Below are positions 37,423-45,166 of a DNA stretch of 64,000 bases, piece by piece. The DNA lies in contig JAKAGV010000018.1 of the NCBI GenBank assembly GCA_021815405.1, positions 1 to 64,000 on the forward strand, in the 5' to 3' direction. A model generated the notes under the pieces. It had not been told where the DNA came from. It ran no database searches and saw nothing but the letters and a program-made list of their open reading frames with translations. Source of the DNA: Bacteroidota bacterium. Lineage in GTDB: Bacteria > Bacteroidota > Ignavibacteria > Ignavibacteriales > Ignavibacteriaceae. Within the stretch, counting starts at the first letter, position 1. Each line of letters begins with the position of its first letter. The position numbers and the translations under genes were made by a program.

Positions 37423-37452
37423 TTGTTTTACTACTTTACTTATTCATACAAT
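37423..37452 (+). promoter_or_regulatory. Candidate promoter of lat
   Basis: TTGTTT (37423-37428) and TACAAT (37447-37452) are separated by 18 bp, a fair -35/-10 match. The leader would be about 120 nt and ends in the very strong ribosome-binding site AAAGGAGGTG a few bases before the ATG at 37583. Confidence 0.35.
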
Positions 37453-37582
37453 TTAATGAGTAAGAAAAAGATATTATTACTGCCTGAAGTATTTCATTCT
37501 TCGGTAGAAATATTACGAATACGAAATTAAATAACTAAAATATTTTAAAATTAATTTTCCTCACCACAAAGGAGGTGTAATT

Positions 37583-38947
37583 ATGAATAACGGCATTTTA
37601 AAACATGATGACGTTTTAATTGAACATTCTATCACTCCTGATAGAGTACACGAAACATTAAGTAAATGTATGCTCGCTGACGGCTTCGACCTGGTGCTTG
37701 ATCTTGAAAAAAGTTCAGGCTCTCATATTGTTGATGCTAAGACCGGTGACGTTTATACAGACTTCTTTACATTCTTCGCTTCATCTGCTTTAGGAATCAA
37801 TCATCCAAAGATGATGACAGATCAGGTAAAAAATGAAATCCTTTCAGTTGCAATGCATAAGCCTTCGAACTCTGATATTTATACAGTTCAAATGGCGGAG
37901 TTTGTCGATACTTTTTCACGCATAGCAAAACCCGATTATATGAAATATCTATTCTTTATTTCCGGCGGAACTTTAGCAATAGAAAACGGTTTAAAGGTCG
38001 CTTTCGACTGGAAAGTCCGTAAGAATTTTATGAAGGGATATAAAGAGGAAAAAGGTCAAAAGGTAATTCACTTTAAGCAGGCATTTCACGGAAGAAGCGG
38101 ATATACGATGTCCTTAACAAATACAGAATCTGTTAAGATAAAGTATTTCCCTAAATTTGACTGGCCAAGAATTACAAATCCGAAAATAAAATTTCCGCTT
38201 GAAGAAAATCTTGATGAAATAATAAAGCTTGAGAAACAAGCAATTGATGAAATCTATGCAGCAATCAAAAATAATCCGGATGATATTGCCGTAATTATTA
38301 TTGAGCCGGTTCAAGGCGAAGGCGGCGACAATTTCTTCCGTAAAGAATTTTTTGTTAAACTGCGGGAAATAGCTGATGAAAATGATATCCTCTTAATGTT
38401 TGATGAAGTACAATGCGGATTCGGCATTACCGGAAAATTCTGGACATCCGATTATTATGTTAAGCCGGATATAATTGCTTTCGGTAAGAAAGCTCAGGTA
38501 TGCGGTATTATGGTATCGGATAAAATTGATGAAGTACCAGACAATTGTTTCCATGTTTCAAGCAGAATCAATTCCACCTGGGGCGCCGACTTAACTGATA
38601 TGGTTCGCTCAAAATTTATTATGGAAATTATCGAAGAAGAAAATCTTATTGATAATTCAAATAAGCAGGGCAAATATTTACTTGATAATTTGCTTGAACT
38701 TCAGAAGCAATTTCCTAATTTACTCAGCAATGCAAGAGGACTCGGTTTAATGTGTTCGTTCGACTTACCGACTCGTGAATTGCGGGAAGATTTCAAAATC
38801 AGATGCTACAAAGAGAAATTGTTAATTCTCGGATGCGGCGAAAGATCAATCCGTTTTAGACCGGCATTAAATATAACAAAAGAAGTTATCGACGAAGGCT
38901 TGCAAAAAATTAAAAAAGTATTAATTTTGCTCTCGTCAAATAATTAA
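37583..38947 (+). CDS. lat: L-lysine 6-transaminase
   Basis: A 454-residue class III PLP aminotransferase. Family features are FFTFFASSALGINHPKM, the ISGGTLAIENGLKVAFDWK cofactor region, QAFHGRSGYT, FDEVQCGFGITGKFW and the PLP-binding Lys in AFGKKAQVCG near residue 300. GLGLMCSFDLP and the C-terminal RSIRFRPALN are typical of lysine 6-aminotransferases rather than ornithine or GABA enzymes. It transfers the epsilon-amino group of lysine to 2-oxoglutarate, giving 2-aminoadipate 6-semialdehyde. The divergent ALDH7-type gene would oxidise that product. A hairpin at 38972-39000 follows the gene. Confidence 0.92.
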   Translation: MNNGILKHDDVLIEHSITPDRVHETLSKCMLADGFDLVLDLEKSSGSHIVDAKTGDVYTDFFTFFASSALGINHPKMMTDQVKNEILSVAMHKPSNSDIYTVQMAEFVDTFSRIAKPDYMKYLFFISGGTLAIENGLKVAFDWKVRKNFMKGYKEEKGQKVIHFKQAFHGRSGYTMSLTNTESVKIKYFPKFDWPRITNPKIKFPLEENLDEIIKLEKQAIDEIYAAIKNNPDDIAVIIIEPVQGEGGDNFFRKEFFVKLREIADENDILLMFDEVQCGFGITGKFWTSDYYVKPDIIAFGKKAQVCGIMVSDKIDEVPDNCFHVSSRINSTWGADLTDMVRSKFIMEIIEEENLIDNSNKQGKYLLDNLLELQKQFPNLLSNARGLGLMCSFDLPTRELREDFKIRCYKEKLLILGCGERSIRFRPALNITKEVIDEGLQKIKKVLILLSSNN

Positions 38948-38971
38948 AATAATATTAAATGACTACTTGCA

Positions 38972-39000
38972 CGATGCGGCTCCATTTGGAGCCGTAATCG
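38972..39000 (+). terminator. Terminator hairpin after lat
   Basis: A perfect 8-bp stem, CGGCTCCA (38977-38984) with TGGAGCCG (38987-38994), has a TT loop and a further CGAT/ATCG pairing outside. TTTT follows at 39001-39004. It starts 30 bp after the lat stop. Confidence 0.7.
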
Positions 39001-39039
39001 TTTTAAAACTGTTCAAGATTTAAGATATGATTACCAAAA

Positions 39040-39070
39040 TTGTAAATCATAATTAGAAGGTATCTATATT
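39040..39070 (+). promoter_or_regulatory. Candidate promoter of rsmI
   Basis: TTGTAA (39040-39045) and TATATT (39065-39070) lie 19 bp apart, just downstream of the lat terminator, with a leader of about 35 nt to the rsmI ATG. The match is moderate. Confidence 0.3.
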
Positions 39071-39113
39071 TACAAAGCAATTTTATTTTCAATTACATAA
39101 AAAGCTTTGATTG

Positions 39114-39797
39114 ATGAGCAAACTATTTATCGTCTCCACGCCAATAGGCAACTTGAAAGACATAACCTACCGCGCTGTTGAAACCTTGCAGTCGGTTAAT
39201 TTTATTGCATGCGAAGATACCCGCGTTTCATCAATTCTTCTTAATCATTATGAAATTAAAAAAGAATTAATTTCCCTGAACGCCGCGAATGAAAATTCCA
39301 AAATCAAATATATTCTGGAAAGAATTTGCAGCGGAGAATCATGCGCATTAATTTCAGATGCCGGAACTCCGGGAATATCTGATCCGGGAGTAAGATTAAT
39401 ATCTGCAGCAATAAAGGAAGGAATTGAAGTATCACCTATTCCAGGAGTTACTGCTGCAATAACAGCTTTATCAATGAGCGGTCTGCCTTCGGATTCATTT
39501 GTCTTTGAAGGATTTCTTCCTCAAAAAAAAGGCAGACAGAAAATGCTTTCTGGATTAGCAGAAGAAGAAAGAACAATTATAGTTTATGAATCTACTTACA
39601 GAATTGAAAAGCTTCTTAAAGAGCTTGCCTTATTTATGCCGGAACGTTTGATAGTTGTTTGCAGAGAGATTACTAAAAAATTTGAGGATGTTTGGCGCGG
39701 AACTCCACGCCAAATCCTCGATAACCTAAATGATAAAATAACCAAAGGTGAATTTGTTGTTGTAATTTCACCTAAAGAATGGAAACAAAGAGATTAG
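39114..39797 (+). CDS. rsmI: 16S rRNA (cytidine1402-2'-O)-methyltransferase RsmI
   Basis: The 227-residue tetrapyrrole-methylase-fold enzyme starts SKLFIVSTPIGNLKDIT and has ACEDTR, SDAGTPGISDPG (the SAM-binding loop) and IPGVTAAITALSMSG. These are RsmI signatures. It 2'-O-methylates C1402 in the decoding centre of 16S rRNA. ATG at 39114 was preferred over the TTG just before it. Its stop codon overlaps that of the convergent apt gene. Confidence 0.95.
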   Translation: MSKLFIVSTPIGNLKDITYRAVETLQSVNFIACEDTRVSSILLNHYEIKKELISLNAANENSKIKYILERICSGESCALISDAGTPGISDPGVRLISAAIKEGIEVSPIPGVTAAITALSMSGLPSDSFVFEGFLPQKKGRQKMLSGLAEEERTIIVYESTYRIEKLLKELALFMPERLIVVCREITKKFEDVWRGTPRQILDNLNDKITKGEFVVVISPKEWKQRD

Positions 39798-40327
39798 TCT
39801 TCCTCGCTTTCATATTGGACTAAAGTTTTCACATCATATTTTTTAAGCTTTTCTCTTCCCTTTAAGAAATTCAATTCTATTAAAAAAGAAATTTGCACCA
39901 CTTCCCCGCCGAGCTTTTCAATAAGATTAGCCGCTGCCTGAGCTGTTCCGCCGGTTGCAAGTAAATCGTCATGCAATAAAACTTTTTCTCCAAGCTTTAT
40001 TGCGTCTTTGTGGATTTCAATTGTATCGGTTCCATATTCAAGAGCATAGGTTGTACTTTCTTTTTCGGCAGGAAGCTTTCCAGGCTTTCTGATCGGTACG
40101 AAACCGGCATTTAGTTTCTCGGCAAGAAGAGCACCGAAAATAAATCCTCTCGATTCTATCCCGACCACTTTAGTAACTTCAAGATCTTTTGCAAAATCAG
40201 TAAGTTGTTTTAATGCTGATTTAATTGCTTCAGGGTCTTTTAATAATGTTGTAATATCCCTGAACATAATTCCCTTTTTGGGGAAATCCGGAACTGTCCG
40301 AATGAATTTTCGTAAGTCTTTCGTCAT
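39794..40327 (-). CDS. apt: Adenine phosphoribosyltransferase
   Basis: The 177-residue protein starts LRKFIRTVPDFPKKGIMFRD, the Apt N-terminus, and holds the PRPP-binding motif VLLHDDLLATGGTA near residue 120 and GIESRGFIFG near 58. It salvages adenine to AMP in the cytoplasm. It follows the enoyl-CoA hydratase gene by 8 bp and ends tail-to-tail with rsmI, the two stop codons overlapping. Confidence 0.95.
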   Translation of the reverse strand: MTKDLRKFIRTVPDFPKKGIMFRDITTLLKDPEAIKSALKQLTDFAKDLEVTKVVGIESRGFIFGALLAEKLNAGFVPIRKPGKLPAEKESTTYALEYGTDTIEIHKDAIKLGEKVLLHDDLLATGGTAQAAANLIEKLGGEVVQISFLIELNFLKGREKLKKYDVKTLVQYESEED

Positions 40328-40335
40328 TTGTCACT

Positions 40336-41082
40336 CTATTTTGTTAGAAAATTATTTATTCCTTTTAGAAAATCTTCCGATGTACGGCTGATTGTATTTA
40401 ACCGAATGCAATGATCAACTGCTTCCTGCACATTCAATTTAGAAATTGAATGGATCATCTTTTTTGTCATTTCCATACTTAAGCTTGAATTCTGCTTTAA
40501 CCGGTTTGCAAGCTCAATTGAATCTTTCATTACATCATCAGCAAGGAAATCAACAAGTCCGTACTCAAAAGCTTTTACGCCGTCAATGATATCTCCGGTC
40601 AGCAAAAGCTTTTTAGCAATTCCTTCGCCAGCCTTCTTCATTAAAAATATTGAAACAACTGCGGGAATGAATCCAATCTTTACCTCGGTATAGCCAAACT
40701 TGGAATGGACTTTATCAGCGACAACAAAATCGCATGCGCTTGCAAGTCCGCATCCTCCCGCAATTGCAGCGCCGTTTACTGCAGCAATAACCGGTTTTGG
40801 AAAATTATAAATTGATAAGAACATCATTGCAAGATTCTCAGTATCAATTTCATTTTCTCTTACCGATTTATCTTTTAAAGATTTCAGATATTCAAGATCG
40901 GCGCCTGCGCAGAAGCTTTTTCCTTCGCCGGTTATAATTAAAACTTTAACCGAGTCATCGCTTTCAATTTCCTCAAGCTTAGAAACAATTTGATTAGCCA
41001 TTTCCGGATGAATAGCATTCCGCTTTTCAGGTCTGTTCAAAGTTATAATTGCAATTTCATCCTGTAATTGAAATTTTATCAT
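40336..41082 (-). CDS. Enoyl-CoA hydratase/isomerase family protein
   Basis: The start at 41082 has AAAGGAG eight bases upstream; the longer frame would overlap the polX-like gene. The crotonase fold is clear: NRPEKRNAIHPEM, oxyanion-hole region GKSFCAGADLEYL, AAIAGGCGLASACDF and YTEVKIGFIPAV, which carries one of the expected catalytic Glu. It probably hydrates enoyl-CoA in fatty-acid or amino-acid degradation; the family also includes isomerases and decarboxylases, so the exact reaction is open. It lies 1 bp downstream of the polX-like gene. Confidence 0.87.
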   Translation of the reverse strand: MIKFQLQDEIAIITLNRPEKRNAIHPEMANQIVSKLEEIESDDSVKVLIITGEGKSFCAGADLEYLKSLKDKSVRENEIDTENLAMMFLSIYNFPKPVIAAVNGAAIAGGCGLASACDFVVADKVHSKFGYTEVKIGFIPAVVSIFLMKKAGEGIAKKLLLTGDIIDGVKAFEYGLVDFLADDVMKDSIELANRLKQNSSLSMEMTKKMIHSISKLNVQEAVDHCIRLNTISRTSEDFLKGINNFLTK

Positions 41083-41083
41083 A

Positions 41084-42769
41084 CTAACTTCTCCTTTCTG
41101 AATATTTGCCTTTTCCTTTTTCTTCAAGATATTTTGTAAAATCATGAAGCGAAAAACAATTGATTACCTCTTCGAAATTCAATCCGCCTTTTCTTCCAAT
41201 TAGTACACCGTATTTAATATAAGAAATTTCTTCCGTTGAATGGGCATCGGGATTAATTGAAAATAAACAGCCTTTTTCTCTCGCGTAGTAAATTAGTCTC
41301 CAATCCAAATCAAGGCGATGAGGGTTTGCGTTTATTTCAACTGCAACATTATTTGATGAGCAGGCATCAATTACTTTTTTCATATTTACTTTATATGCAT
41401 CGCGGGAAAGAAGAAGTCTTCCGGTCGGATGACCAAGTAAATTTGTAAAAGGATTCTCGACTGCTTTAATAATTCTTTTCGTCATCTCTTCCTCTTCCAA
41501 ATTAAATCTTGAATGAACAGAAGCGACAACAAAATCAAAATTTTTTAGGAAGTCATTTGAATAATCCAGATTTCCGTCCTGAAGAATATCCGATTCAATT
41601 CCCTGGAAAATACGCAGCTTAAATTTAGGACTTAACTTTTTTATTTCTTCTTTTTGAAGCAAAACTCTTTCCTCACTTAAGCCGTTGGCATAAATTGCAG
41701 ATTTGCTATGGTCGCATACCGCAGCAAACTCAAATCCTGTTTTCTGAGCTGCCTCCAGCATTTCAGTCAATGTGTTTTGTGCATCGGAATAATTAGTGTG
41801 GAAATGAAGAAGCCCTTTGAAATGATCGACAGATAAATCCGAATTTTTTAGAAGCTCTTTATTCTTAACTTCGAAATATTCTTTCTCCCGCATTTCCGGG
41901 ATTACATATGGGTAATTGATGCCCGGGAAAATTTCTTTTTCGTTTTTGCCGCTGATTTTTGAGGGATCAAATTTCAGGTTGTAAAGAAAATCTTTGCTGC
42001 CGGTAGTTAAAAACATTTCTTTGCAGAAATTATTTTCTTCTTCTACAATTGAAAAGATAACCGGGATCTGGAAACCGTTTGAAATTAAAACTTCGCTTCC
42101 TTTTTCTTCAAATGAAAAGACTTTTTTCAATTCCTTCAGGAAAAGCTTTTTATCCGAAACTGCGAGAACAAACCTTAGCTCTGAAATTATCTCCATACCT
42201 CTTCTTAACTCACCGGAGATTGTAATTCTAACGACAGGTTTTAATCCTGACAATCGTTTTAAAATATCATCCGAAATTTTTCCGGCTTTATCCAACAAAA
42301 TATATTTGTTATAAACTTTGAGTTTTTTAATCTCTTCAATAATTTTATTCTGAGTTGATTCGCCGAAGCCTTTTAGCAGTCCAAGCCGGTTTTCTTTGCA
42401 GGCATATTCAAGCTCGCCAATGTTTGAGATACCAAGTTCCGAATATAATATTTTTATTTTCTTTGGACCGAGCCCTCTAATCTTTAGCAAATCAGAAATG
42501 CCCTCCGGAACGCTTTTCTTTAGTTCTTCGTGGAGCAATGATTTTCCGGTATTGACAAATTCATAAATTACAGATTGCAGCCCTTTGCCGATGCCTTTAA
42601 CTTCCTCAAGTTTTTTAGTTTTAATTAATTGTTCAATTTGATCTCCGGCTTTTCTAATAGAGTTGGCACCGTTTCGGTAGGCATTTACCTTAAACGCGTT
42701 CTCCCCATTGAATTCCATCATATCTGCTATATCTTCAAGCAGATTTATTATTTCTTTTTTATCCGGCAT
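41084..42769 (-). CDS. polX: PolX-type protein: helix-hairpin-helix, degenerate polymerase palm, PHP domain
   Basis: The 561-residue protein has the PolX order: an N-terminal 8-kDa-like domain with helix-hairpin-helix motifs (VKGIGKGLQS, IRGLGPKKI), a nucleotidyltransferase-like palm and a C-terminal PHP domain from about residue 320. The palm keeps SGELRRGMEI and TTGSKDF. The normal Gly-Asp-x-Asp after the Arg-rich motif reads ISELRF here, and the later Asp strand reads IPVIFSIVEE, so the three metal carboxylates seem absent. The PHP metal motifs (HFHTNYSD, CDHSKS, GIESDIL, EINANPHRLD, NPDAHS) are kept. It is probably a 3'-5' exonuclease or phosphoesterase without polymerase activity. Confidence 0.88.
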   Translation of the reverse strand: MPDKKEIINLLEDIADMMEFNGENAFKVNAYRNGANSIRKAGDQIEQLIKTKKLEEVKGIGKGLQSVIYEFVNTGKSLLHEELKKSVPEGISDLLKIRGLGPKKIKILYSELGISNIGELEYACKENRLGLLKGFGESTQNKIIEEIKKLKVYNKYILLDKAGKISDDILKRLSGLKPVVRITISGELRRGMEIISELRFVLAVSDKKLFLKELKKVFSFEEKGSEVLISNGFQIPVIFSIVEEENNFCKEMFLTTGSKDFLYNLKFDPSKISGKNEKEIFPGINYPYVIPEMREKEYFEVKNKELLKNSDLSVDHFKGLLHFHTNYSDAQNTLTEMLEAAQKTGFEFAAVCDHSKSAIYANGLSEERVLLQKEEIKKLSPKFKLRIFQGIESDILQDGNLDYSNDFLKNFDFVVASVHSRFNLEEEEMTKRIIKAVENPFTNLLGHPTGRLLLSRDAYKVNMKKVIDACSSNNVAVEINANPHRLDLDWRLIYYAREKGCLFSINPDAHSTEEISYIKYGVLIGRKGGLNFEEVINCFSLHDFTKYLEEKGKGKYSERRS

Positions 42770-43370
42770 GCGAAAACCAATTTACAATAAGATGTATTTG
42801 CAAATAAGTCGAACAGAAACCGAAAACAGTTCCGGCAATAACTTGCATTGGAGTATGGCATTTCAATTTTATTCTTGACCATCCTACTAGAAATACTAAA
42901 ATAAAAACCAGCAAAGCAAGCGGACCAAGAACTATAAATAATACCGCCGCAGCGCCGCTCGCTCCAATTGCGTGGATACTGATTTTCCAGTACTTATTTA
43001 CCAGAACTACAATAATTGTATTGGAAATATAACAAAACCAAAACGCTATTGAAATAATATTTATTCGAAACAAAATAAGGAAGAATATACCCGCTGCATA
43101 AAAACCGGCAGCAATTAAGAATGGGAAAGTTCGTTCTTCTTTAATAGATGCATCTAAATCAACAATCAATCCCTTATTCTTGAAATAAAGGAATAACCAG
43201 ATATGAAGACCGAATCCGAAAATTAAAGTAATTAGGATAAGAAGAATTTTATTTTCTAAGGTTTGTTCTAAATGGAGAGAAAGGAAAGTAAAAATTATTA
43301 CTGCAAAAGACGGCGGCACAAAAAGAGTGGAGATAATTCTTGCAATTCTTTCTGAAGGAGTCTTATGCAA
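42759..43370 (-). CDS. PAP2-like membrane phosphatase family protein
   Basis: The 203-residue protein has about six membrane helices. It ends in SRIKLKCHTPMQVIAG, which lines up with PAP2 motif 3 (Ser-Arg-x5-His-x3-Asp) except that the final Asp is Gln. KISIHAIGASG may be motif 2. PAP2 enzymes dephosphorylate lipid phosphates such as undecaprenyl or phosphatidylglycerol phosphate. The Asp change is also common in a Bacteroidota subgroup, so activity is uncertain. Start is TTG, as no ATG is near. It overlaps the polX-like gene by 11 bp. Confidence 0.7.
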   Translation of the reverse strand: MHKTPSERIARIISTLFVPPSFAVIIFTFLSLHLEQTLENKILLILITLIFGFGLHIWLFLYFKNKGLIVDLDASIKEERTFPFLIAAGFYAAGIFFLILFRINIISIAFWFCYISNTIIVVLVNKYWKISIHAIGASGAAAVLFIVLGPLALLVFILVFLVGWSRIKLKCHTPMQVIAGTVFGFCSTYLQIHLIVNWFSHAG

Positions 43371-43390
43371 GTTAGAGCTTTCTACAAAAT

Positions 43391-44377
43391 TTAGACAGCA
43401 ATTTTATATTCATTTAGATCATCGAGATATTTCAGCAAAATATCTTCTACTGCCGAATAATCATAAACCTGCATTAATGCGGTACGAACTTGCGAAGCGT
43501 TCCGTAAAGCTTTTAAGTAACCAGTATAAAATTTTCTATGTTCTATTACCGCACGCTTCTCGCCTTTTACTTTGATAGCAATCTGCAAATGCTTTAAACA
43601 AGTTTTGATTTTCAATTCTTCATCAATTTGAGTCGATATCTTTCCGGTTGTCAAAAGTTCTTTTGCTTCCATAAAAATCCAAGGATTGCCTATGGCGCCG
43701 CGGGCTATCATTACGGCATCGGCGTTGGTTTCTTCAAATGCTTTTTTTACATCCTGAGCAGTAAGAATATTTCCATTCAACACAACCGGAATTGAAACAA
43801 CTTCCTTTACTTTGTTAATCCAGCTCCAATCTGCATCTCCTTTATGCCCCATAGAACGGGTTCTGCAATGAACAGTTAAAGCTTCAACTCCGACGTCTTC
43901 CAATCTTCTTGCAACTTCAAGAATCTTAATATTTTCATGATCCCAGCCTAATCTTGTCTTTACAGTAACAGGCAAAGAAACAGCATTAACTACGCTTCTA
44001 ACTAAATTCTGCATATGAACCGGATCTTTTAATAAAGCAGAACCGGCACCATTTCCGACTACATTCTTTACCCAGCAGCCGGCGTTAATATCAATTATAT
44101 CCGGATTTTCTTTCTCGGCAATCTTTGCAGCACCGACCATCGATTCCAAAACTCCGCCGTAAATTTGAATTCCAACAGGTCGCTCTTCTTCAACTATTTC
44201 TAATTTCTTGTGCGTCTTTTCGGAATTTCGTACAAGTCCCTCAGAGTTTACAAATTCTGTATAAACAACATCGGCGCCAAGTTCTCTGCAAACCAAACGG
44301 AAAGAAATATCAGTTACATCTTCCATCGGCGCAAGCAGAACTGCTTTATCTATCTTTATGTTCCTAACTTCAAACAT
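43391..44377 (-). CDS. dusB: tRNA-dihydrouridine synthase
   Basis: The 328-residue FMN barrel protein shows LLAPMEDVTDISFRLVCREL, the catalytic Cys in INAGCWVKNVVGNGAGSALL, KTRLGWD, the HCRTRSMGHKGDADW substrate block and MIARGAIGNPW. This is the DusB type. It reduces uridines in tRNA D-loops with NADPH. It precedes the PAP2-like gene by 20 bp and probably shares a transcript. Confidence 0.93.
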   Translation of the reverse strand: MFEVRNIKIDKAVLLAPMEDVTDISFRLVCRELGADVVYTEFVNSEGLVRNSEKTHKKLEIVEEERPVGIQIYGGVLESMVGAAKIAEKENPDIIDINAGCWVKNVVGNGAGSALLKDPVHMQNLVRSVVNAVSLPVTVKTRLGWDHENIKILEVARRLEDVGVEALTVHCRTRSMGHKGDADWSWINKVKEVVSIPVVLNGNILTAQDVKKAFEETNADAVMIARGAIGNPWIFMEAKELLTTGKISTQIDEELKIKTCLKHLQIAIKVKGEKRAVIEHRKFYTGYLKALRNASQVRTALMQVYDYSAVEDILLKYLDDLNEYKIAV

Positions 44378-44412
44378 TGTTACAAATGTATAATTTAATT
44401 TCTACAAAAATA

Positions 44413-44964
44413 TCACTTGTTAATTTTATATGAAACTCGTTTCTCTCTGACCTCAAATCCCATTTTCCTTTTAGGCACTGGTGGCGGCTTCAAAAGCTGA
44501 TTTATTGCCTCAAAGATTGCAATTATTTGCTCATCATGCTTTTCGATTTTTAATTCAAGCTGCTTAACTTTTTCCGCAAGTTCTTTGTGCGTAGACAAGA
44601 TTTCCCGCAATCTGACAAATGCTCGAACAACATGTACACTTGCCTCTACTGCTCTGGAAGAATTTAATATAGCAGCAAGCATTATAACTCCATGTTCGGT
44701 AAAAGCAAAAGGTAGATTTGGGGAATATTTTAGTTTCTTGAGGTGGTCACAATTTGTGACCACCTCTAACTTTTCTTGTAAATCTAGCTGAATCATAAAA
44801 TCTCCCGGAAAGCGTTCTCTATTTCTTTTTACTTGCTGATTTAGCTTCTTTGTAGTAACCCCATATAGCTTAGCTAAATCGGCATCTATCATTACTTTCT
44901 TCCCGCGTATGAAGAATATTTTATTTTCTATTACTTCAACAGGAATAATATTATCTTTCTGCAT
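44413..44964 (-). CDS. ORF6N domain protein
   Basis: The 183-residue protein starts with an ORF6N domain: IENKIFFIRGKKVMIDADLA, then KLYGVTTKKLNQQVKRN, FPGDFMIQL and FAFTEHGVIMLAAIL with NSSRAVEASVHVVRAFVRLR. A short coiled coil (about 115-150) and a basic tail (PVPKRKMGFEVREKR) follow. ORF6N domains are DNA-binding modules known from phages and widely scattered in Bacteroidota genomes, often near repeats. Here a MITE lies 45 bp upstream. Its role is unknown; it may be a mobile or phage-derived regulator. Confidence 0.9.
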   Translation of the reverse strand: MQKDNIIPVEVIENKIFFIRGKKVMIDADLAKLYGVTTKKLNQQVKRNRERFPGDFMIQLDLQEKLEVVTNCDHLKKLKYSPNLPFAFTEHGVIMLAAILNSSRAVEASVHVVRAFVRLREILSTHKELAEKVKQLELKIEKHDEQIIAIFEAINQLLKPPPVPKRKMGFEVREKRVSYKINK

Positions 44965-45009
44965 TCTTCCCTTTATTTTTTAACCAAAGTCTATTACTCC
45001 AACTTAATT

Positions 45010-45133
45010 ACTGAAGTTACGCAATTGTCATGCTGAACTTGTTTCAGCATCTAAAAACAGCTTAAAAATAAAGATTCCGAAACAAGTGCGGAATGACAAA
45101 TGGATCATTTTATTCATTTTGCGTAACTTCAGT
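45010..45133. mobile_element. 124-bp MITE with 15-bp inverted repeats and TAATT target duplication
   Basis: ACTGAAGTTACGCAA (45010-45024) and its exact reverse complement (45119-45133) form the ends. TAATT flanks them directly on both sides (45005-45009 and 45134-45138), as expected for a 5-bp target duplication. Inside are two hairpins: ATGCTGAA with TTCAGCAT (45030-45050) and ATTCCG with CGGAAT (45074-45094). They lie in arms that are imperfect inverted copies of each other. It has no coding capacity and must depend on a transposase elsewhere. Confidence 0.85.
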
Positions 45134-45166
45134 TAATTATATTTTCTCTCAATTGTATATATAATT

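Larger units (their letters stand above)
36137..37582. other. Long spacer with mobile-element debris between ALDH and lysine aminotransferase genes
   Basis: This 1.4-kb stretch contains no intact gene. From left to right it holds a decayed transposase (36373-36760), a 62-nt two-stem hairpin (36978-37039), a hairpin-headed repeat (37086-37147) and a candidate promoter for the aminotransferase gene (37423-37452). The rest is AT-rich sequence in which nothing was recognised. Confidence 0.7.
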
